From Pseudomonas typographi (GTDB lineage: Bacteria; Pseudomonadota; Gammaproteobacteria; Pseudomonadales; Pseudomonadaceae), in assembly GCF_014694385.1 (NCBI RefSeq), contig NZ_JAAOCA010000031.1, positions 1-64,000 of the forward strand: a stretch of 64,000 bases of DNA, in the 5' to 3' direction. Position numbers and translations under genes: made by a program. This document shows, piece after piece, positions 35,394 through 44,925 of this stretch; within the stretch, counting starts at the first letter, position 1; each line of letters starts with the position of its first letter. The notes beneath the pieces are model-generated. The model was not told where the DNA came from, ran no database searches, and was given only the letters and a program-made list of their open reading frames with translations.

Positions 35394-38300
35394 ATGCCTA
35401 CCCCCTCGTTACCGTTTTTCCACACTGTTCACCTTCACGGTTACTTCGTTCGTGCGGTGAGTGCGGCCATACAGGCAGGCCGCGTGCCGCCCGGTGAATC
35501 GGCCCTGCTGCTGCAAAGCTTGCAACCGGAATACCAGCACCTGGGTTTTCGTGCCGATACGGTGTCTTACGGCCCCGGCAATCTCACCGACCCAAGCTTG
35601 GTGGGTGCCTTACTGATCAGCCGCGGCGAGGCCGATCCGGTCTATTTGTTTAGCTTGTCGCGGGGAGTAGAGCGTTTCGCCTCGCGCGCTGAGCTTACCG
35701 GCACGTTAAAGGCCAGGGGTATCGTTCCGCTGCTGGAGGCGACGCAGATCCAAGGCGCACCGTTCGAGGCACAAATGCGCGCCTACCTTGAAGCGCGCTG
35801 CGAGCGCGCTGCGAGCGCTTAACCTATACGGCCGGGATGCTGTGCCATCTGCCAAGGCTGAGCGGGCTCAACGGGGTGCTCTTGCCGGAGACAGCAACGG
35901 CTTGGCTGCACCACTGGTGGGCCGAGCCCGAAGGGGCGTTTTCGCGCAGGGGCTTGCTGCGCTTGGCCTACCTTGATGGCCTTTACCAAGCCCTGTTCGA
36001 GGCGCGCGGCCGCATATGCCAAGGCCTCGAGAACTCCCAACGCCTGCTAACCGCCTACGCCGAGCAAAGCGCCGTGGAGACGATGACCTTGGTGTTTCCG
36101 CTTGGCGAGCAATTCTATCCCGTTGCAGGGTCGTTGATTTGGCGCCTCGCGGGTGTGCACGGATGCTGGTTATACCTGCCAACGGCCGGCTTGAGTTGGT
36201 TCGCGTCCGTTTCGGAGGCGCTTAGCCAATTGGCCCAGAAGGATTCCCCGGCGGTCGATGGCCTAGGCACCACCGCGCGGCGCCTGTGGTCGAGTAGCCC
36301 CGTTCGGGCGTTGAGGACAGTACCCGCCAGCGGCATGGGTATCGACGCGGTGATCGAAAGCTTGTTGGCCGTACAGCGTGCCAACGTAGAGGATGTGCTG
36401 GAAGGGCTCAACGCCGGGATACCAGATGCCGAAGGGGTGTGCTTGTTCGACGACGCACTCGACCTGCGCCGGCGGATCGACCCGCGCTTGGCCCGGCTGG
36501 ACCCGGCTCGCCGTTGGTCCGAGGTGTATGCCAGCAATGTACCGGCGCCCTTCAACCCGCGCACCATACCGACCAAGGCGTTCGATATTGTAGAGCGCCT
36601 GATGCTGCTGCGCGCCATCCGAATAGAGTTAAGCTTTGCCCACCCAACCGCGGAAGATGTAGCCTCGGACATGCTCACGCCGCTGCTGAGCGTGTTCGAC
36701 TTGGCCTTGAACCCCGCTTATGCCGTGATGCATTACCGCCAAGGCGATGGGCCGCCGCGCGATATCACACTGCCGCAATTGTTATTGGAACGGGTCAGCG
36801 GCGCTTCGCCCGGCCCTTTGGCGCCGGATACCCGTATTGGCGGCGGGGCCCATTCCATAGCGCCCGGCTTGAGCGTGGCGCTACTGGATTATTTTCTCGA
36901 TGTACAGGCCACACGTTTTGACGACGCGTATGCCCAACAGTTTGAAACGGTATTCAAGTACGGGCACCGGCTGAATCAGCGCTGGGTATCGACCGCGCAG
37001 GTGATGAGCGACACCTTGGAAAATCTGTTGCTCATTGAGCTTGAGTTTGCACGCCGTGCACGCTTATTGCCTGAACCGCTGTTGGAACTGCTGGACGCGG
37101 CGTTGGACGGCTCGCCCAGTGTACAGGCGTTCGGGCTAGACGTCGGCGGCCGCGCCGAACTGCCGATGCTGCGGCTGTTGAATGTGCTGGTGTTATGCCG
37201 GCGCCCGGTTGCAGAGGCGAACGCGCCGCTGCCATTGGCCGCCGGCCCGGTATTGTTCTGGTCCGCTGCCACCGGGTTGGCCGGTTGCGAACGGTTTTCG
37301 CAGGTCCGTGATGGGGTTGCGCGGGCTTTGCGCAGCCATGACTACGCCCAGCACTGGTATCAGGCGGTGTGTGTCGTTGACCGTCTCCGGCTCAAAGCGT
37401 CGCCCCTGACCGCCACTGGCCAGGTGTACACCGTCACGCCCTGGCACATGCAGGGCGGCGCCTTGCATCGGCTGGGCAAAAGTACTTATGGCCGCCAGCA
37501 TCATGAGGCGTTGCTGGTGCTAGCTCAGGCGCGTGCCGAACGTTTCCCTGCTGCCCTGTTCGCCACGCTGTTGGATATGGCCTCGGGGATCGATTCGTTG
37601 GGGGAAGGCCTAGGGCGGCTGACCAAGCTATGGACCGCCCAGCAGGCGACCGAGTTGCTACCGCAATGGTGGTTGCAGGCGAGCGTGCCCGACCGCCAGG
37701 TATTCATCGACTACCTCACGGACTGCTCGCAAGCGGCGGGCCCTGCCCAGGACTACCTAGAAGGCCTGCCATCGCTGGAAGCATTTGCCCGGGACCGAGT
37801 TCAGAAGCGGCTGGTAGCCGATGGGATGGGCCAATTGGACCCGGATCGAATCACCGTCCAGAGCCGGGTGTATGTTCCGGCCCCGGTGGCACTGGGTAAC
37901 CTGCCATCGGCCATCACCGCCGCCGTGCAGATGCATAGCGAAACATTGAGCGCGTGGGCGTTACAGCATTGGGATTGGGTCAGCGCAACGGTCTCTTTGC
38001 ACCCGGCAGGCAATGAGCCCTTGCCAGCGGCGCTCAGCACAGTTTACGTGCGTAACCTGGTGCGCGAACTCGATTGCGGCAGGCAATACCGGCGCTTGCT
38101 CGATGAGCAGCTTGGCCCCGCGAGCCCCCTGTTGCACATGCGCCAAGGGCGCTTTTACCGCCAGATGCGCCGGCAGATGTTGATGGGCGCTTGGGCGCAG
38201 AAGCTTGACGGTACGCTCGGCAAACAGGGCTTTGACTGGGTCGAGCGGGTGGTCCAGTTGCCCGACACCACTGCCCGTAACGACGCAGGGCTGGCAGACG

Positions 38301-40177
38301 TAGCGTTTACCCAGATGACCCTGAGCGCCGCAGCCGATCAAGTACCAGACAAGGTTCATGGCCTGTACCTGATCGGCCGCCCGGGGCAACCGGGGGCAGT
38401 GGTGCTCTTTGGGTTATACATCACCACGCCGCCGTTCCGCCGCTTCGACAACATGGAGGCGTTGCAGGCCGCCATCCGCAGCGAGGCGCCCTTGCAGGCG
38501 CTGATACTTGAGCGTTTGGCGCCCGATCGGCGAACCGTGTATGACAACGGCGGCTTCAATGAGCCGCATCTGCGCTGGTCGGTGGAAGATGATTTTTTCG
38601 TGCCGTGGTATCGGCCCAGGCCGATCAAGGTATGCTTCGATGTGCTACCCGGCAACGTGCTGGCGCACCTTTACAGCGATAACCTGGTGTTGCTCAAAGC
38701 GATGGCCGCCGCGCAGTGCGTAACCAGCCAGGAAGGGCGCTGGCGGGATTTGCGCTACTTGCTTACGCTGGCGCTGGAGCAAGGCTCGATGTTTCTGCCG
38801 GTGCCTTTTGCCTTGGTCATCGGCGCTTGGCAAAGCGAGCAGTTAGCGGTAGATGCGCTTGCCGCCTTGCAGGGCCGGCACTGGGGCCAGGCACTCTCGG
38901 AACTGGTTGCGGCGATGAGCAGCTTGATGCCGATGAGGGCGGGCATGGCCGCCGGCTGGCCGCGGCTGCCGGCTGGCATGGGGTTTTCTTGGCAGCAGGG
39001 GGCATTGCCGGCTGCGCTGGCGCGGCGGCTGTTGGCCTTTGAGGTGTCGGACGCGGTGCTTTCGCAAATGCCCAAGGATACCGCGCTTGGCCTGTATACC
39101 CGCGCCGGTGACCATTATGCAAGCGTGGAAGGCAAGGTATTCCAGGTGCGGCTGCTCAACGATCAATGGCGTATCGTCGATGCGAAAGGGCGGCGCGGGC
39201 CGGCGGTTATGCGCGACGCGCAAAGCCGCTGGCGGCTTGATTGGACCGGGCTCAGGGGCGGCTCGCCGGTAGAAGGGCAACTGCCCGTAAGGCTAGGTAA
39301 CCTGACGGAACTTAATTCACTTTTTGACATGCGGTACGAGGGGTTGGCGCAAATCCGCGCCGCCAATATCAGCCAAGCCGTGGATATCGAAACCGGTTTG
39401 CAACAGGCCCAGCGTTATCTTGACTCGGCCCTGCAAAAGCTACCAGCCAACGGCCAATTGCCCGCCCGCGTTCAGCGGGTGCTTCGCAATACGTTCGGGC
39501 CCGATGCCCTGGGCAACGACTTGGTGCAAGCGCTGCGCGAGAAAATCGAAAGCGTGTATGAAGACGCCAACAGCGTCTCGTTGCGCGACCGCGATGGTAG
39601 CCGTTGGGTGACCGGCGTCAACAAGCTGAACAAACACGATACGTTGTCGTTCGTGGTGCCAGACGATCCACTCCGGCGCCTCTACCTTACCGAGCAGTTC
39701 TTCGATGGGCCGATGTTCCCCGATATCAGTGAGGAGGCCGCGCGGGCCGGCTTCGATGTACGCCTTCATCATCGTGCGGCGGTGATCCTGCATGAGCTGA
39801 CGCACGTTAATACCGACAGCGTCGATATTGCCTACCTCGAAGCCAACTCACCTTTCGTCGACCTGTTACACCCACATTTACCCGTGGTATTGCTCAACCG
39901 CCTAGCGGCGTTAAGGGGGTCGCTGACCTATGCCACCCCCAGCGAGCATCTGTTCAGAAGCTACGACCACGGCAGGTGGCTCGACTGGAATGCTGACGAG
40001 GTTGCCACTTCTGCCATCGATCGAGTCTTCCAGCTTACCGGCACCCAGAACCTGGATAAGGCCCGGGAGGTGTTTCTGGCCAACCCGGTCGTGCGCCGTG
40101 CATTGATTTTGAGCAATGCCGACTCGTTAACGTGGCTGATCATCAGCCTTGGCCGCGACGTGGCGCCTGGCGGCTAA
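35394..40177 (+). pseudogene. Second giant dermonecrotic-toxin-like protein, split by an 11-bp tandem duplication
   Basis: The paralogue of the preceding gene. From ATG 35394 (MPTPSLPFF) the frame runs to TAA 35820-35822 (142 residues). The rest is open in another frame to 40177. The cause is visible: GCGCGCTGCGA occurs twice in tandem at 35793-35814. With one copy removed the frame reads ..EARCER-LTYTAGMLCHLP.. through to the end, giving 1,590 residues and restoring alignment with gene 1 (YLQHRASNLALTAEALAALP). It keeps HELTH (His1463 of the restored protein), TDSVDIAY and NADS. No strong ribosome site starts the second part. Confidence 0.85.
35793..35814. repeat. 11-bp tandem duplication that shifts the frame
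   Basis: Two exact copies of GCGCGCTGCGA at 35793-35803 and 35804-35814, followed by a partial GCGC. The extra copy moves the frame by 2 (mod 3) and creates a stop 5 bases later. Loss of one copy by slippage would repair the gene. Confidence 0.9.
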
Positions 40178-40192
40178 CCGTATGCCAAGCCG

Positions 40193-40349
40193 CTAGCGCG
40201 GTGTCCGGGAAGCAGGCTGCGCCCCTGACGGTGCCGGGCGGCGCTGCCGCTTCTCGCCATAGCCCTGCTATGACGCATCAGGGCGCATTGCCGGCAATAA
40301 CATTCCCGGGTCAATTCTCGTGCGAACTTGCGAAACACCACACTAGGCC
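40193..40349. repeat. Dispersed intergenic repeat, copy D
   Basis: Seen directly: GCGGTGTCCGGGAAGCAGGCTGC at the left, ACGGTGCC, GCTGCCGCTTCTCGC, the palindrome-like CCATAGCCCTGCTATG, TCAGGGCGCATTGCCGGCAATAACATTC, and the right end AACACCACACTAGG. The same order is seen in the other copies. It separates toxin-like gene 2 from the rbs promoter, whose -35 box starts 11 bases after its right end. Confidence 0.6.
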
Positions 40350-40359
40350 GGCTGCCGGT

Positions 40360-40388
40360 TTGACAAAATGGCGGCACACTCCCATATT
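40360..40388 (+). promoter_or_regulatory. Putative promoter of the ribose operon
   Basis: A consensus -35 TTGACA (40360-40365), a 17-base spacer, and a -10-like CATATT (40383-40388, 4 of 6). The operator palindrome begins 6 bases further on, so a repressor there would block RNA polymerase. Confidence 0.55.
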
Positions 40389-40393
40389 CACTC

Positions 40394-40405
40394 GCAAACG
40401 TTTGC
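40394..40405. promoter_or_regulatory. LacI-type operator, probably for RbsR
   Basis: GCAAACGTTTGC is a perfect 12-base palindrome with the central CG of LacI/PurR-family operators. It lies at about the transcription start of rbsB, and the operon carries a LacI-family gene (43927-44925), its likely binder. A catabolite regulator of the same family could also use it. Confidence 0.65.
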
Positions 40406-40457
40406 CACCCCGCGTGGTGCGTTTCAATAAGCATAATAATAAGCGGAGACGCCCTCA

Positions 40458-41414
40458 ATGAAACGCCCCTGCACTGGCCGCTGGCTAGTACCTGCCCTGT
40501 TATCTAGCCTGTTTGCGCTCGGCCCGATCGATTCGGCCTTGGCCGCCGCGAACCCGCCAAAGGTTGCGTTGGTGATGAAATCCCTGGCCAACGAATTCTT
40601 CCTGACCATGGAAAACGGCGCCAAAGCCTACCAGCAACAACACAGCGGCGAATTCGAGCTGGTGGCCAACGGTATCAAGAACGAAACCGACACCGCCGCC
40701 CAGATCGCCATTGTCGAGCAAATGATCGCGTCACATGTTGATGCGCTGGTGATTGCCCCGGCAGACTCCAAGGCGCTGGTGCCGGTGATCAAGAAGGCCG
40801 CCGACGCCGGTATCAAGGTGGTGAACATCGATAACCGGCTCGACCCCGCGGTGCTCGACAGTAAGCAACTACAGGTGCCGTTCGTAGGCCCCGACAACCA
40901 GGCCGGTGCTTTCAAGGTGGGTGAGTACCTCGGCCAGCAGCTGAACGCCGGTGACGCGGTGGGTATCATCGAGGGTGTGCCCACCACCACTAATGCCCAG
41001 CAACGTACCACAGGTTTCAGGCAGGCCATGGACGCGGCGAAGATGACCATCGTGTCGGTACAGAGCGGCAACTGGGAAATGGCCCCGGCCCAGCAAGTAG
41101 CGGCCGCCATGCTCAGCGAGTACCCCGACATCAAGGCACTGCTGGCCGGCAACGACAACATGGCCCTGGGCGCTGTATCGGCGGTGCGCGCCGCCGGCAA
41201 GGCCGGGCAAGTGAAGGTGGTGGGCTACGACAATATCCAAGCTATCGCACCGATGCTCAAGGATGGCCGCGTGCTGGCTACAGCCGAACAGTACGCCGAC
41301 CGCCAGGCGGTGTATGGCATCGAGGCAGCACTGAAGCTGGTCAAGGGGCAGGACACCGGCGCGCAGAGTGGCGTGATCGTGACGCCGGTCGACCTCGTAA
41401 CCGGTAAACCCTGA
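40458..41414 (+). CDS. rbsB: Ribose ABC transporter periplasmic binding protein
   Basis: A 318-residue secreted protein with a signal peptide ending SALA-AAN. It shows the periplasmic-binding-protein fold: VALVMKSLANEFFLTMENGAKAYQ, DALVIAPADSKALVPVIKKAADAG, NIDNRL, and ALLAGNDNMALGAV. These match RbsB more closely than the galactose or xylose receptors. It is the first gene of rbsBACRK, under the promoter and operator described at 40360-40405, and is followed directly by rbsA. Confidence 0.92.
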   Translation: MKRPCTGRWLVPALLSSLFALGPIDSALAAANPPKVALVMKSLANEFFLTMENGAKAYQQQHSGEFELVANGIKNETDTAAQIAIVEQMIASHVDALVIAPADSKALVPVIKKAADAGIKVVNIDNRLDPAVLDSKQLQVPFVGPDNQAGAFKVGEYLGQQLNAGDAVGIIEGVPTTTNAQQRTTGFRQAMDAAKMTIVSVQSGNWEMAPAQQVAAAMLSEYPDIKALLAGNDNMALGAVSAVRAAGKAGQVKVVGYDNIQAIAPMLKDGRVLATAEQYADRQAVYGIEAALKLVKGQDTGAQSGVIVTPVDLVTGKP

Positions 41415-42938
41415 GTGGCCGCCCCCCTTGAAAGCCCTGTGCTGGCCCTGGACGGTGTGGGGAAAACCTACTCGCAGCCGGTATTGGCCGGCGTTCACCT
41501 TGAGCTGCACCGTGGCGAAGTGTTGGCATTGACTGGCGAGAACGGTGCCGGTAAGAGCACCCTGTCGCGCATCATCGCCGGCCTTGAGCCCCCCAGCGTT
41601 GGCAACATGCATTTCCTCGGCCAGCCCTGGGCGCCGGCCAGCCGCCGCGCCGCCGAGGCCGCCGGGGTGCGCATGGTGCTGCAGGAGCTGAACCTGCTGC
41701 CGACCTTAAGCATCGCCGAGAACCTGTTTCTGGAGCGCCTGCCGCAGCGCCTGGGCTGGGTGAACCGGCGCCGCCTACGCGAGCAGGCCCGCGACGCCAT
41801 GGCGCGGGTGGGGCTGGAGCAACTGGACCCAGACACCCCAGTGGCCCACTTGGGCATTGGCCACCAGCAAATGGTCGAGATTGCCCGCAACTTGATTGGC
41901 GACTGCCGCGTGCTGATCCTCGATGAGCCTACCGCCATGCTCACTGGCCACGAGGTGCAGCGCTTGTTCGCACAAGTACAGCGGCTGCGGGCCGAGGGGG
42001 TGGCGCTGGTATACATCTCGCACCGCCTCGAAGAGCTGGCGCAGTTGGCGCAACGCGTAGCGGTACTGCGCGACGGCAAGTTGGTGAGCGTGCAGTCCAT
42101 GGCACTCGCCAGCGAGGCGCAATTGGTGAAGCTGATGGCCGGCCGGGAGTTGGGTGAGCGCATCGATCTGGGCGAGCGGCGCATCGGTGCGCCGCTGCTC
42201 CGGGTCGAGGGGCTGTGCCGCGGGCAGAAGGTGCGTGATGTGAGTTTTGAGGTACGGGCCGGGGAACTGTTCGGCATCAGTGGGCTGATCGGTGCCGGGC
42301 GCACCGAACTACTGCGGCTGATGTTCGGGGCGGACCGGGCCGATGCGGGCCGGGTGTCGCTCGGGTCGCCGCCCCAGCCGGTTCGCCTGCGCTCGCCGCG
42401 CGAGGCGGTGCGCAACGGCCTCGCGCTGATCAGCGAAGACCGAAAAGGCGAAGGCTTGCTGCTGACCCAAAGCATCGCCGTCAACATTGCCCTGGGCAAT
42501 TTCGCTGAATTATCCCGGGCCGGCTGGATGAACAACGCCCGTGAACAAGCACTGGCCCAGCGGCAGATCGCGGCGATGCGCATCCGCTGCGCAGGGCCCG
42601 CCCAGATGGTGGGTGAACTCTCCGGTGGCAACCAGCAAAAAGTCGTGATCGGCCGCTGGCTGGAGCGCCAATGCCAGGTGTTGTTGTTCGACGAACCCAC
42701 CCGTGGCATCGATGTGGGCGCTAAATTCGATATCTACGGCTTGCTAGGCCAGTTGGCTCGCCAGGGCAAGGCGTTGGTGATCGTCTCCAGCGACCTGCGT
42801 GAGCTGATGCTGGTGTGTGACCGTATCGGGGTCATGTCCAACGGTCGCTTGAGCGGTATTTTCGACCGTGACCACTGGAGCCAAGACGCCCTGCTTGATG
42901 CGGCGCTGGCCGGCTATCGAACCAAGGAAACCGCATGA
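41415..42938 (+). CDS. rbsA: Ribose ABC transporter ATPase
   Basis: A 507-residue protein with two nucleotide-binding domains. Walker A GENGAGKST and Walker B VLILDEPTAML lie in the first half; SGGNQQKVVIGRWL and VLLFDEPTRGIDVG in the second. The C-terminal half lacks a standard Walker A (SGLIGAGRTELL), as is usual in RbsA/MglA. The GTG start follows the rbsB stop directly, and its end overlaps rbsC by 4 bases. Confidence 0.93.
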   Translation: MAAPLESPVLALDGVGKTYSQPVLAGVHLELHRGEVLALTGENGAGKSTLSRIIAGLEPPSVGNMHFLGQPWAPASRRAAEAAGVRMVLQELNLLPTLSIAENLFLERLPQRLGWVNRRRLREQARDAMARVGLEQLDPDTPVAHLGIGHQQMVEIARNLIGDCRVLILDEPTAMLTGHEVQRLFAQVQRLRAEGVALVYISHRLEELAQLAQRVAVLRDGKLVSVQSMALASEAQLVKLMAGRELGERIDLGERRIGAPLLRVEGLCRGQKVRDVSFEVRAGELFGISGLIGAGRTELLRLMFGADRADAGRVSLGSPPQPVRLRSPREAVRNGLALISEDRKGEGLLLTQSIAVNIALGNFAELSRAGWMNNAREQALAQRQIAAMRIRCAGPAQMVGELSGGNQQKVVIGRWLERQCQVLLFDEPTRGIDVGAKFDIYGLLGQLARQGKALVIVSSDLRELMLVCDRIGVMSNGRLSGIFDRDHWSQDALLDAALAGYRTKETA

Positions 42939-43927
42939 AAACCACCACCGCCGGCCAAGCGCCGGCACCCGCACGGCACCGAGCAAGCTTGGCCGTGCTG
43001 GGTACCTACCTAGGCCTGGCGGCCGCCTTGTTGATCCTGATCGTGCTGTTCTCATGCCTGAGCAGCCATTTCTGGTCATACAGCACCTTCAGTACGATCG
43101 CCAACCAGATCCCGGACCTCATGGTCCTGGCGGTGGGCATGACCTTCGTGCTGATTATCGGCGGCATCGACCTTTCCGTGGGCTCGGTATTGGCACTGGC
43201 CGCCTCGGCGTTGAGCGTGGCTATCCTCAGTTGGGGCTGGGGCCCGCTGCCGGCGGGGTTGCTGGGGCTGGCGTGCGCAGCACTGGCCGGCACCGTGACC
43301 GGTAGCATCACGGTGGCCTGGCGCATCCCCTCTTTTATCGTGTCGTTGGGCGTGCTGGAAATGGCCCGTGGCGCCGCCTACCAACTGACCGGTTCCCGCA
43401 CGGCCTACATCGGCGATGCCTATGCCTGGTTGGCCGACCCGCTACTGTGGGGTATATCACCCGCCTTTTTGATCGCCCTGGCGGTGACCGTGCTGGCCCA
43501 ATTGGTGCTAACGCGCAGTGTGTTCGGCCGCCAGCTGATCGGCATCGGTACCAATGAAGAAGCGGTGCGCCTGGCAGGCATCGACCCGCGCCCAAGCAAG
43601 GTGCTGGTGTTCACGGTGATGGGGTTGCTGGCGGGGGTTGCAGCGTTGTTTCAGCTCTCCCGCCTGGAAGCGGCCGACCCCAACGCAGGCGCTGGGCTGG
43701 AGCTGCAAGTGATTGCCGCAGTGGTGATCGGCGGCACCAGCCTGATGGGCGGGCGCGGCTCGGTGGTCAGTACGTTCTTCGGCGTACTCATTATCTCGGT
43801 GCTGGCCGCGGGCCTGGCGCAAGTAGGGGCGAACGAGCCGACCAAACGCATCATCACCGGCGCCGTGATCGTGATCGCCGTGGTGCTCGACACCTATCGC
43901 ACGCGCCGTGCACGCGGGCGCGGCTAA
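42935..43927 (+). CDS. rbsC: Ribose ABC transporter permease
   Basis: A 330-residue inner-membrane protein with about 9-10 hydrophobic helices. It carries the family signatures GGIDLSVGSVLALAAS near 80 and GRNRRQLIGIGTNEEAVRLAGID-like GRQLIGIGTNEEAVRLAGI. It forms the channel for ribose with RbsA and RbsB. It overlaps rbsA (ATGA) and its last base is the first base of rbsR. Confidence 0.93.
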   Translation: MKTTTAGQAPAPARHRASLAVLGTYLGLAAALLILIVLFSCLSSHFWSYSTFSTIANQIPDLMVLAVGMTFVLIIGGIDLSVGSVLALAASALSVAILSWGWGPLPAGLLGLACAALAGTVTGSITVAWRIPSFIVSLGVLEMARGAAYQLTGSRTAYIGDAYAWLADPLLWGISPAFLIALAVTVLAQLVLTRSVFGRQLIGIGTNEEAVRLAGIDPRPSKVLVFTVMGLLAGVAALFQLSRLEAADPNAGAGLELQVIAAVVIGGTSLMGGRGSVVSTFFGVLIISVLAAGLAQVGANEPTKRIITGAVIVIAVVLDTYRTRRARGRG

Positions 43928-44925
43928 TGGCGACGCTCAAGGACGTGGCGGCGCTGGCCGGTATTTCATATACCACCGTTTCGCACGTGCTGAATAACAC
44001 CCGCCCGGTCAGCGAGCCGGTACGGCGCAAGGTCGAGGCGGCCATCGAGCAACTGGCCTATGTACCCAGTGGTGTGGCCCGCTCCCTAAAGGCGCGGGCC
44101 ACGGCAACTATCGGCCTGCTGTTGCCGAACAGCATCAACCCGTACTTCGCCGAGCTTGCGCGCGGTATCGGCGACCATTGCGGGCGCAATGGCTATTGCG
44201 TGATCCTCTGCAATGCCGACGACGATGCGGCCAAGCAGCGGCATTACTTGCGCATGCTGCTCGAGAAACGCATCGATGGGCTGCTTTTAGCGTCGGCCGG
44301 GCCGTCGCAGGGCACCTTCGACGCCTTGCCGATCCCGCTGGTGGTGCTGGACCGGGAAGCACCCGCGCTGGCCAGCGATGTGGTGTGCATCGACCATGAA
44401 CAGGGGGCTTGGCTGGCCACCCAACACTTGCTCGGGTTAGGCCACCGGCGCATCGCCTGCATCACCGGCCCTGCCAACGTCAACGTGGCGAACCTGCGCG
44501 CGGCCGGTTACCGTAGGGCGATGGCCGACTATGGCTGCGCGGTGGTCCCCGGCTGGCAGGTAAACAGTGATTTCACCAGCGATGGCGGCTACCGGGCCGC
44601 CGGCCACCTGTTTGGCAGCGTGCAGCCCAGCGCCATTTTCGCCGCCAATGATATGCTCGGCGTGGGCGTGCTACGCGCCGCCGCCGAACGTGGCATCCGC
44701 GTGCCACAACAATTATCGGTAATCGGTTTCGATGATATCGAGCTGTGCCGGTACGTGTACCCAGCGCTGAGCAGCGTTGGGCAATCCATCCGCCAATTGG
44801 GCGAGCGGGCCGCGGCCCAATTGCTCGGCCGCATCAGCGGCGAGCAGGCCGGCCCGCCACAACGCCTGGTGGTGGCCCCGGCGCTGATAGCCCGTGAATC
44901 CACCGCTGCCCTGGCCCAACCATGA
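43927..44925 (+). CDS. rbsR: LacI-family repressor of the ribose operon
   Basis: A 332-residue repressor. The DNA-binding domain is ATLKDVAALAGISYTTVSHVLNNTRPVSEPVR, followed by the hinge YVPSGVARSLKARAT. The sensor domain resembles RbsB: TIGLLLPNSINPYFAELARG, VVLDRE and FAANDMLGVGVLRAA. It probably binds the palindrome at 40394 and is relieved by ribose. It is part of the operon, so it controls its own synthesis. It overlaps rbsK by 4 bases. Confidence 0.93.
   Translation: MATLKDVAALAGISYTTVSHVLNNTRPVSEPVRRKVEAAIEQLAYVPSGVARSLKARATATIGLLLPNSINPYFAELARGIGDHCGRNGYCVILCNADDDAAKQRHYLRMLLEKRIDGLLLASAGPSQGTFDALPIPLVVLDREAPALASDVVCIDHEQGAWLATQHLLGLGHRRIACITGPANVNVANLRAAGYRRAMADYGCAVVPGWQVNSDFTSDGGYRAAGHLFGSVQPSAIFAANDMLGVGVLRAAAERGIRVPQQLSVIGFDDIELCRYVYPALSSVGQSIRQLGERAAAQLLGRISGEQAGPPQRLVVAPALIARESTAALAQP

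Noticed and set aside
35760..35840. Programmed -1 frameshift joining the two frames of toxin-like gene 2
   Set aside because: No slippery heptamer or downstream structure is visible, and an exact 11-bp duplication accounts fully for the shift.
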